DNA of 28,358 bases, taken from NCBI GenBank assembly GCA_900551985.1, contig URYG01000015.1, forward strand, positions 1 to 28,358. The letters are read 5' to 3'. Positions 22,483 through 28,358 of the stretch are shown here, one piece after another (position 1 is the stretch's first letter; every line of letters begins with the position of its first letter). A program made the position numbers and the translations under genes. This stretch comes from an uncultured Prevotella sp. Its GTDB lineage: Bacteria > Bacteroidota > Bacteroidia > Bacteroidales > Bacteroidaceae. The notes under the pieces are model-generated. The model saw only the letters and a list, made by a program, of their open reading frames with translations. It did no database searches and was not told the origin of the DNA.

Positions 22483-24543
22483 CTATCCCTTTTCTTCCAA
22501 TTCCTTTTGCAATCGGATGATTTCGTCGCGATACTGTGCGGCCTGCATGAAGTCGAGGTCCTTGGCGGCTTGCTTCATCAGGGCTGTAGTATTGGCGATA
22601 CTCTTCTCCAGTTCCTCCTTGCTCATACTGCGGACGATAGGGTCGGCAACCATCGTGGCTGTATCAGGTTCGATGTAAACCCGTTGCTTCGAACCTTCGG
22701 CACCCTTGATGTTTCTGATGCTGGCAGCACCATTTGCAGCCTCTTCCTTGCTGGTTGGCAATGCAGAGGTAATCGCCTTCTGAATCTGCTTAGGCGTAAT
22801 TCCATGGTCGGCATTGTATTTCAGCTGGATGCTTCTTCGGCGGGCTGTCTCATCGATGGTCTTCTGCATGCTGTCTGTGATATGATCCGCATACATGATT
22901 ACCTTGCCGTTCACGTTTCTGGCAGCACGGCCGGCAGTCTGGGTCAGGGAACGGTGACTGCGTAGGAATCCCTCCTTGTCTGCATCGAGGATGGCAACAA
23001 GCGATACCTCAGGCAAGTCAAGACCCTCGCGGAGCAGATTCACACCCACCAGTACATCATACACACCTGCTCGCAGATCGTTCATGATCTTCACGCGGTC
23101 GAGCGTTGCCACATCGCTATGGATATAGGCTGCCTTTACATTATGGTTCAGCAGGAACTCTGTCAGCTCCTCTGCCATACGTTTGGTAAGGGTGGTGATG
23201 AGTACACGTTCATCCCGGTGGGTTCTGGTCAGAATCTCATCGAGCAGATCATCAATCTGGTTCTCGCTTGGGCGGACTTCTATCTCCGGGTCGAGCAATC
23301 CGGTAGGACGGATCAACTGTTCTACTACCACACCTTCAGATTCTCTCAACTCATAGTCGGCTGGGGTAGCACTCACGTAGATGGCCTGATGAATCATACT
23401 GTGAAATTCCTCGAAGGTGAGCGGACGGTTGTCGAAGGCGGCAGGCAATCGGAAACCATATTCCACCAGGTTCTTCTTTCGTGCTCTATCGCCACCATAC
23501 ATCGCACCGATCTGCGGAATGCTCACATGGCTCTCATCTACCACCAGAAGGAAATCTTTCGGGAAGAAATCGAGCAGACAGTATGGGCGTTCTCCTTCGT
23601 GTCTGCCATCGAAATATCTCGAATAGTTCTCGATGCCCGAGCAGTGTCCCAGCTCCTTGATCATCTCCATATCGTATTCCACACGCTCCTTGATGCGCTG
23701 TGCCTTGATGCCATCGCCTATGCTCTTGAAGAATTCCTCCTGCTTCACCAGGTCGTCCTGTATCATTCTGATGGCGATTTCCTGCTGCTCCTTGCTGGTT
23801 ACAAAAAGGTTGGCAGGATAAATCTCATATTCTTCGAAGGAGGCGAGTCGGTGATAGGTGAGGGAATCTACTTCTTCGATGCTGTCTATCTCGTCATCCC
23901 ACCAGGTTACTCGCAGCACATTGTCGCTGTACGCCATGAAGATATCTACCGTTTCTCCCTTTACACGGAAGTTGCCGCGCTGCAGTTCGATGTCGTTTCT
24001 TACATAGAGGGCATCTACCAGTTTCCGGAGAAATTCGTTTCTGTCGAGTTGCTGTCCACGGTGAATCTTGATGATGTTCTCCTGCATAGCTACTGGACCA
24101 CCCATACCATAGATGCATGATACGGAAGATACCACGATGACATCTTTTCTGCCCGAAAGCAATGCGGAAACGGCACCCAGACGGAGCTTGTCGATCTCGT
24201 CGTTGATGGCGAGGTCTTTTTCTATATAGGTATCTGTGGTTGGCAGATATGCCTCCGGCTGGTAATAGTCGTAGTAGGAAACGTAATACTCCACAGCATT
24301 ATTGGGGAAGAAGCCTTTCATCTCCTTGTAAAGCTGGGCGGCAAGCGTCTTGTTATGACTCAGGATAAGAGTCGGCTTGCCCACGTTGGCAATAACGTTT
24401 GCTACGGTGAAGGTCTTGCCGGAACCGGTTACGCCAAGCAACACCTGTGCGGGCTCTCCTTGCTGGATGCCTTCGGTGAGTTGTCGGATGGCTTGCGGCT
24501 GATCACCCGTTGGCTGATATTCTGAAGTGATTTTAAAGTCCAT
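22483..24543 (-). CDS. uvrB: Excinuclease ABC subunit B
   Basis: UvrB verifies damage in nucleotide excision repair and recruits UvrC. The protein has 686 residues, the normal length. Walker A GVTGSGKT lies at 37-44. The DNA-clamping beta-hairpin region YYVSYYDYYQPEAYLP lies at about 86-102. DESHVSIPQ is the helicase Walker B. ETAGRAARN appears here as QTAGRAARN, and the C-terminal UVR domain that binds UvrC ends at QKELEEKG. An upstream ATG at 24564 would add seven residues, but the start at 24543 matches the family (DFKITSEYQPTGDQP). It is transcribed away from the bamD-like gene from its own promoter region. Confidence 0.97.
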   Translation of the reverse strand: MDFKITSEYQPTGDQPQAIRQLTEGIQQGEPAQVLLGVTGSGKTFTVANVIANVGKPTLILSHNKTLAAQLYKEMKGFFPNNAVEYYVSYYDYYQPEAYLPTTDTYIEKDLAINDEIDKLRLGAVSALLSGRKDVIVVSSVSCIYGMGGPVAMQENIIKIHRGQQLDRNEFLRKLVDALYVRNDIELQRGNFRVKGETVDIFMAYSDNVLRVTWWDDEIDSIEEVDSLTYHRLASFEEYEIYPANLFVTSKEQQEIAIRMIQDDLVKQEEFFKSIGDGIKAQRIKERVEYDMEMIKELGHCSGIENYSRYFDGRHEGERPYCLLDFFPKDFLLVVDESHVSIPQIGAMYGGDRARKKNLVEYGFRLPAAFDNRPLTFEEFHSMIHQAIYVSATPADYELRESEGVVVEQLIRPTGLLDPEIEVRPSENQIDDLLDEILTRTHRDERVLITTLTKRMAEELTEFLLNHNVKAAYIHSDVATLDRVKIMNDLRAGVYDVLVGVNLLREGLDLPEVSLVAILDADKEGFLRSHRSLTQTAGRAARNVNGKVIMYADHITDSMQKTIDETARRRSIQLKYNADHGITPKQIQKAITSALPTSKEEAANGAASIRNIKGAEGSKQRVYIEPDTATMVADPIVRSMSKEELEKSIANTTALMKQAAKDLDFMQAAQYRDEIIRLQKELEEKG

Positions 24544-24561
24544 AATCTCTGTTTTTGGGTG

Positions 24562-24569
24562 CAAAAATA
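24562..24569 (-). promoter_or_regulatory. -7 box of uvrB
   Basis: On the minus strand TATTTTTG matches TAnnTTTG, 18 bases before the uvrB start codon. No good -33 box lies at the usual spacing. Transcription would start around 24555, inside the alternative upstream start at 24564, which supports the downstream start codon. Confidence 0.5.
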
Positions 24570-24630
24570 CAAAAAAAACGGCATTAATCGTTATAAAGAT
24601 TAATTATTTGCGAAAAAATGTATTTTTTCT

Positions 24631-24661
24631 TTTGATAATAAGCAAATTATCTGTAACTTTG
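24631..24661 (+). promoter_or_regulatory. Promoter of the bamD-like operon
   Basis: TTTG (24631-24634), 19 bases and TAACTTTG (24654-24661) match the Bacteroidota promoter consensus perfectly. The start would be near 24668, with a leader of only about 12 bases before the ATG at 24681. Confidence 0.82.
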
Positions 24662-24680
24662 CATCCACAAAAGTAATAAT

Positions 24681-25547
24681 ATGAAGAAATCAATACTAAT
24701 CGCAGCTAGTGTAGCATTGCTTCTCTCTGGCTGTGCGAGCGAATATAATCAGGTATATAAGGCAGCAACACCTACCTATAAGTACGAGTATGCCAAGCAG
24801 TGTTTTGCACAGGGCAAGTACTCTCGTGCCATTCCTCTGTTGCAGGAAGTTGTAACCATGAAGAAGGGTTCAACTGAGGGTGAGGAGTGTCTCTATATGT
24901 TGGCGATGGCTGAATATGGATTGAAGGATTACGAAACGGCATCAGAGTATTTCAAGAAGTATTATGCCAGCTATCCGAAGGGACAGTATGCTGAGATGGC
25001 GAAGTACTTTGTGGGCGAGAGCCTCTATCAGAATGCTCCGGAGCCTCGACTCGACCAGAGTACTACTTATACGGCGATTACAGCCTTTCAGGAGTTCCTC
25101 GATCTCTTCCCGGATGCTCATCTCAAGGCTCAGGCAACCAACCGCCTCTTTGCCTTGCAGGATCTCCTGGTAGAGAAGGAGTATAAGAGTGCACGCCTGT
25201 ACTTCGACATGGGTACTTACTTCGGTAACTGCACCAACGGCGGCAACAATTATGAGGCTTGCATCGTTACAGCGCAGAATGCCCTGAAGGATTATCCTTA
25301 CAGCAACAAGCGCGAGGAATTTGCTACACTCATCATGAAGAGCAAGTATGAACTGGCGAAGATGAGTGTTGAGAGCAAGCAGCTGGAGCGCTATCAGGAT
25401 GCTGAGGATGAATGCTATGGCTTCATCAATGAGTATCCGGATTCTAAGGAGCGTGCCACAGCCGAGAAATATATCGAGAAGTGCAAGGCTTTCGAGAAGG
25501 CACATCCTGAGGATACACTCGACAAGCTCGCTGGGGAAAACAGATAA
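24681..25547 (+). CDS. bamD: Outer membrane assembly lipoprotein, BamD/YfiO-like
   Basis: The protein has 288 residues with a lipoprotein signal peptide and lipobox LLLSGC (acylated Cys18). Tandem TPR-like repeats follow from about residue 34, for example YAKQCFAQGKYSRAIPLLQEVV and AMAEYGLKDYETASEYFKKYYASYP. This is the BamD arrangement: an outer-membrane lipoprotein facing the periplasm that, with BamA, inserts beta-barrel proteins. The order BamD, omega-like subunit, DUF4293 is one I associate with Bacteroidota. The symbol rests on family resemblance and context. Confidence 0.87.
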   Translation: MKKSILIAASVALLLSGCASEYNQVYKAATPTYKYEYAKQCFAQGKYSRAIPLLQEVVTMKKGSTEGEECLYMLAMAEYGLKDYETASEYFKKYYASYPKGQYAEMAKYFVGESLYQNAPEPRLDQSTTYTAITAFQEFLDLFPDAHLKAQATNRLFALQDLLVEKEYKSARLYFDMGTYFGNCTNGGNNYEACIVTAQNALKDYPYSNKREEFATLIMKSKYELAKMSVESKQLERYQDAEDECYGFINEYPDSKERATAEKYIEKCKAFEKAHPEDTLDKLAGENR

Positions 25548-25616
25548 TGCGCCTCACCGCTTACCAGTAGGAAAACGATAGATAAAAATAGAATAATATA
25601 TATAGTACTATAAATT

Positions 25617-25964
25617 ATGGATTATAAGAAATCAAAAGCACCAGTTAACACAGTTACTCGTAACATCATGGATCTCTGTGATGATACGCATAACATTTAC
25701 GAGAGTGTTGCAATCATCGCTAAGCGAGCTAACCAGATCTCGCTTGAGATTAAGCAGGACTTGAGCAAGAAACTCTCTGAGTTTGCTTCTTACAACGATT
25801 CTCTGGAAGAGGTATTCGAGAACCGTGAGCAGATTGAGATCTCTCGTTTCTATGAGAAGTTGCCAAAGCCAACTTTGATTGCTACAGAGGAGTTTGTAGA
25901 GAAGAGCATTTATTGGCGTGATCCAAGTGTGCCAGCTCACTCTTCTGATGAGGATGAACTCTAA
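25617..25964 (+). CDS. Omega-like RNA polymerase subunit (RpoZ/RPB6 family)
   Basis: This 115-residue protein is longer than enteric omega. The key stretch NIYESVAIIAKRANQIS at 26-42 corresponds to the omega/RPB6 core that clamps the beta-prime C-terminus (usual form N.YE....A.RARQ). The tail is acidic (SSDEDEL). Omega supports RNA polymerase assembly and, in some bacteria, ppGpp response. It is in an operon with bamD and the DUF4293 gene, 69 bases after bamD. An unrelated small protein is less likely given this core and context. Confidence 0.8.
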   Translation: MDYKKSKAPVNTVTRNIMDLCDDTHNIYESVAIIAKRANQISLEIKQDLSKKLSEFASYNDSLEEVFENREQIEISRFYEKLPKPTLIATEEFVEKSIYWRDPSVPAHSSDEDEL

Positions 25965-25981
25965 ACAAGACAGGTAGAGTT

Positions 25982-26452
25982 ATGATACAGCGTAAACAAA
26001 CCCTGTTTTTGCTTTTAGCTGTTATTGTATGTGCGCTGGGTCTGTTCTTTCCTATCGGCAGTATAGAGCCTGAGGGAATGGGAACAGACAGCATGGTTTA
26101 CAATCTGGGTGTGGTGACAGGCGAGGGCGGTCTTGCTATCTCTGCCACCTGCATCCCTCTGTTTGTCCTGCTCAGCGTAACAGCAATCTTATCGTTGGTA
26201 ACGATATTCCTTTATAAGAATCGCAAGGTACAGATGAGTATCTGCAAATGTACCATGCTGCTTCAGGTAATGTGGGTGATTGATTATGTTCTGATTCTCT
26301 TGGGTATCATTCCTATTCCAGAGGTTCAGGGCAAGATGGGCATCGAGTTTGCTGCCTGTCTTCCAATCGTCAGCCTGATACTTGTCGCTATGGCATATAA
26401 GGGCGTAAATGATGACGAAAAGCTGGTAAAAGCCGCTGATCGCATCCGATAA
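25982..26452 (+). CDS. DUF4293 family inner-membrane protein
   Basis: This 156-residue protein has four predicted transmembrane segments at about 7-27, 53-75, 86-107 and 121-141. It begins MIQRKQTLFLLLA, the typical start of DUF4293 proteins in Bacteroidota. The function is not known. It follows the omega-like gene by 17 bases and is the last gene of the operon. No strong hairpin terminator is visible after it. The next promoter begins at 26505. Confidence 0.85.
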   Translation: MIQRKQTLFLLLAVIVCALGLFFPIGSIEPEGMGTDSMVYNLGVVTGEGGLAISATCIPLFVLLSVTAILSLVTIFLYKNRKVQMSICKCTMLLQVMWVIDYVLILLGIIPIPEVQGKMGIEFAACLPIVSLILVAMAYKGVNDDEKLVKAADRIR

Positions 26453-26504
26453 AGCCCTGATTCTTAAAAGAAATGCTAAAAAAGCCTATAAAATAGGAGA
26501 AAAA

Positions 26505-26536
26505 TTTGTGGGTACCAAATAAAAGTTGTACCTTTG
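26505..26536 (+). promoter_or_regulatory. Promoter of rpsP
   Basis: TTTG (26505-26508), 20 bases and TACCTTTG (26529-26536) match both consensus boxes. Transcription would start near 26543, giving a leader of about 65 bases. Confidence 0.82.
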
Positions 26537-26541
26537 CAACC

Positions 26542-26560
26542 GCTGTCACGAGATGACAGC
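26542..26560 (+). promoter_or_regulatory. 5'-terminal hairpin of the rpsP message
   Basis: GCTGTCA (26542-26548) pairs perfectly with TGACAGC (26554-26560) around CGAGA. With transcription starting at about 26543, the hairpin would form the extreme 5' end of the mRNA. Such a structure can protect a message from decay. A protein-binding leader is another option. The remaining leader to 26608 is AT-rich and unstructured. Confidence 0.6.
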
Positions 26561-26608
26561 ATAAAATTCAAACCTCATTAATAATTAAATTAAAATTAGA
26601 TTTAAAAA

Positions 26609-27136
26609 ATGGCAACAAAAATCAGATTGCAGCGCGGCGGTCGTAAGAACTATGCTTTCTATAGCATCGTAATCGCTGACGTTAGAGCACCACGTGATGG
26701 TAAATTTACTGAGAAGATTGGTACTTTCAACCCTAACACCAATCCTGCTACTGTAGATTTGAATTTCGAGCGCGCACTCTACTGGGTAGAGACAGGTGCA
26801 CAGCCAACAGACACAGTTCGCAACATCCTCAAGGGCGAGGGCGTTTACTTGATGAAGCACCTCAAGGGTGGCGTTAAGAAGGGCGCATTCGACGATGCTG
26901 AGGCTCAGAAGCGTTTCGACGCTTGGAAGAATGGCAAGGACGCTAAGGTTTCTGCTGTTCGCGAGGGCGACGCTAAGGCTAAGAAGGAAGCTGCTGCTAA
27001 GGAGCTCGAGGCTGAGAAGAAGATGAACGAGGCAATCGCTAAGAAGGTAGCTGAGAAGAAGGCTGCTGCTGCCGCTGCTGCTGCAGAGGCTGCTGCTGAG
27101 ACAGAGGCTACAGAGGAGGCTCCAGCTGAGGCTTAA
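26609..27136 (+). CDS. rpsP: 30S ribosomal protein S16 with a long C-terminal extension
   Basis: S16 binds 16S rRNA early in 30S assembly. The first 85 or so residues are the conserved core: KIRLQRGGRKNYAFYSIVIAD, then IGTFNPNT at 37-44. Core S16 is about 80-90 residues in most bacteria, but this protein has 175. The extra part is rich in Ala, Lys and Glu (a run of eight Ala at 152-159) and ends acidic. It looks helical or disordered. An extension of this type is common in Bacteroidota S16. The gene is monocistronic, with its own promoter and terminator. Confidence 0.96.
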   Translation: MATKIRLQRGGRKNYAFYSIVIADVRAPRDGKFTEKIGTFNPNTNPATVDLNFERALYWVETGAQPTDTVRNILKGEGVYLMKHLKGGVKKGAFDDAEAQKRFDAWKNGKDAKVSAVREGDAKAKKEAAAKELEAEKKMNEAIAKKVAEKKAAAAAAAAEAAAETEATEEAPAEA

Positions 27137-27173
27137 TCTTCTAAAAGAATCTTCTTTGGAGATTGAAAAGTAT

Positions 27174-27216
27174 AAAGGTCGATTACTCTTATTAAAAGGG
27201 TGTCGGCCTTTTTTGT
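27174..27216 (+). terminator. Terminator of rpsP
   Basis: AAAGGTCGA (27174-27182) pairs with TCGGCCTTT (27203-27211, one G-T pair) around a 20-base loop. It is followed by a run of T to 27214. It lies 37 bases after the rpsP stop codon. Confidence 0.85.
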
Positions 27217-27220
27217 TGCT

Positions 27221-27300
27221 TGATTCTTGCAATAAACACCTTACTTTTACAATAGTCCCCTCTCTTGACAATAAATCTCCTGTTTCTACAATAAATATCC
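27221..27300. repeat. Imperfect tandem repeat of about 20 bp, four units
   Basis: CAATA recurs at 27230, 27250, 27269 and 27289, spaced by 20, 19 and 20 bases. Each copy is followed by a C/T-rich segment (for example AAATCTCCTG and AAATATCCTG), which is preceded in turn by a T-rich stretch. The units have diverged. They fill most of the gap between the rpsP terminator and the flippase gene. The period is not coding in any long frame of the plus strand. Confidence 0.7.
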
Positions 27301-27320
27301 TGGATTTGCGTTAAAGTATT

Positions 27321-28358
27321 ATGGGAAAGACTAAGAAAATGGATGAAAGACTGGATTCTGAAAAGAACAGCTATTCGCATATATTGAAATATACCGGATT
27401 GTTTGGAGGAGTACAGGGGTTGAATATGCTCGTTGGCATAGTCAGGAATAAATTTACCGCTCTGTTCCTGGGACCTTCAGGCATGGGATTGCTGTCACTT
27501 TTCAATTCTATTTCCAATTTTCTTTCTTCTGCTTCCAATCTCGGTATTCCTACCAGTGGTGTAAGAGTGGTTTCTGAGGCAGATGCCGGAAATGGGATAG
27601 ACCAGGCTGTTGCTCAGGTCCGTTCACTCAGTCTGCTTTCTGCTTTTCTGGGGGCTTTGATTTGTGCTCTTTTGGGACCCTTGCTTAATCTCTTCACCTT
27701 TTCGTGGGGGGACCATACCCTGCATTTCATTTTGTTGGCTCCTACTATTTTCTTTACCATATTGGTTGGAGGCGAGACGGCTATTCTCAAAGGATTGGGT
27801 AAGCTCAAGGCATTGGCGGTGCAGTCTTCTTTATTGGCGCTCTTGTCTTTGCTGGTTTCTGTGCCCATCTATGGCTACTTCGGAGAGCAGGGTATTCTCG
27901 TAGTACTTTTTCTGTTGGCATTAGGTCAATGGTTTCTTGCCTTTTGGTTTTCACGCAAGGAATCGCCATATCGTTTGTGCTTTTCCAAGAGCCAGTTGGT
28001 TCAATCTTTCCCGATGGTTCGTCTAGGACTTTCGTTTGTCTTGGCTGGAATGATGAGTAGTGGTGCTGAATTTCTGGTAAGAGCCTTTCTCAATCAGCAG
28101 GGAGATCTCGCCGAGGTTGGACTTTTCAATTCCGGTATTACCCTGGTGCTGGTGTACGGCGGTATGATCTTTTCGGTGATGGAAACCGATTATTATCCCC
28201 GTCTTTCTGCTGTAAAGAGTGGGGGGAATGGTATGGTTGAGGCGGACGAACGTAATCTGATTGTAAACAGACAGTTAGAGATGAATATCCTCTTGATGGG
28301 ACCCATCGTCATTGCCATTATCCTGTTGCTTCCTATTGCCATACCTTTATTATACAAT
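27321..28358 (+). CDS. Polysaccharide/O-antigen flippase (partial, cut by window end)
   Basis: An uninterrupted reading frame of 346 codons runs from ATG at 27321 to the last base, without a stop. The protein is very hydrophobic, with at least eight transmembrane segments. It starts in the style of the Wzx/RfbX family: a first helix near GGVQGLNMLVGIVRNKFTAL and FLGPSGMGLLSLFNSI. Family members flip lipid-linked oligosaccharides across the inner membrane. Full-length members have about 420-500 residues, so roughly 100 are missing. Being followed by the window edge, its cluster (glycosyltransferases would be expected) cannot be seen. The short basic N-terminus before the first helix supports the start. 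Confidence 0.87.
   Translation, partial: MGKTKKMDERLDSEKNSYSHILKYTGLFGGVQGLNMLVGIVRNKFTALFLGPSGMGLLSLFNSISNFLSSASNLGIPTSGVRVVSEADAGNGIDQAVAQVRSLSLLSAFLGALICALLGPLLNLFTFSWGDHTLHFILLAPTIFFTILVGGETAILKGLGKLKALAVQSSLLALLSLLVSVPIYGYFGEQGILVVLFLLALGQWFLAFWFSRKESPYRLCFSKSQLVQSFPMVRLGLSFVLAGMMSSGAEFLVRAFLNQQGDLAEVGLFNSGITLVLVYGGMIFSVMETDYYPRLSAVKSGGNGMVEADERNLIVNRQLEMNILLMGPIVIAIILLLPIAIPLLYN

Noticed and set aside
23119..24120. A 333-codon frame antisense to uvrB
   Set aside because: It lies wholly inside uvrB, whose motifs are intact, and shows no signal or domain of its own.
25601..25612. Perfect 12-bp palindrome TATAGTACTATA before the omega-like gene
   Set aside because: AT-rich and short enough to be chance; there is no second copy or operator context within the window.

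Overview
The window looks like chromosomal DNA of a gut Bacteroidota, most likely the Prevotella/Segatella group. Several upstream regions carry the Bacteroidota promoter pattern (TTTG, 19-20 bases, TAnnTTTG), start codons lack Shine-Dalgarno sequences, and many proteins belong to families typical of the phylum: two CBM20 modules of the MalQ type, DUF4293, an omega-like RNA polymerase subunit, S16 with an Ala/Lys/Glu tail, and a short SerA without an ACT domain. The genus is my inference. I see no rRNA, tRNA, CRISPR array, transposase or prophage gene.

Layout. 155-3379 (+): Fur-family regulator, purA, hisS. 3534-4529 (+): secreted SGNH/rhamnogalacturonan-acetylesterase-like enzyme ending in a stump of a pectinesterase-like domain, followed directly by an eight-copy 22-bp tandem repeat. 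4806-7651 (-): UPF0210 protein, ACT-domain protein and MltG. 7848-9284 (+): an unusual fusion of two starch-binding CBM20 modules to a complete HAD phosphatase, overlapping tail-to-tail with a LytTR response regulator whose phospho-acceptor Asp is Ala. 10271-16582 (+): exported 14-repeat MORN protein, YhcH-family protein, glycogen branching enzyme with a histone-like basic N-terminus, a membrane protein and a TPR protein. 16648-17967 (+): DbpA-like DEAD-box helicase. 18270-21709 (+): serC, serA and a DUF1015 gene. 21824-22411 (+): YigZ/IMPACT protein. 22483-24543 (-): uvrB. 24681-26452 (+): BamD-like lipoprotein, omega-like subunit, DUF4293 protein. 26609-27136 (+): rpsP. 27321 to the window end (+): truncated polysaccharide flippase.

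How genes work together. SerC and SerA perform two steps of serine synthesis. The adjacent DUF1015 protein has an ADGHHR motif that makes it a candidate for the otherwise missing dephosphorylation step. GlgB and the CBM20-phosphatase both point to storage alpha-glucan. The phosphatase resembles, in domain logic only, the eukaryotic glycogen phosphatase laforin, which is also a CBM20 plus a phosphatase of an unrelated fold.

The intergenic regions are unusually structured. There are three different tandem minisatellites (22, 32 and about 20 bp periods) just after genes, and two inverted-repeat elements whose arms have unrelated sequence but the same 7-bp periodicity. Strong hairpin terminators separate most units.
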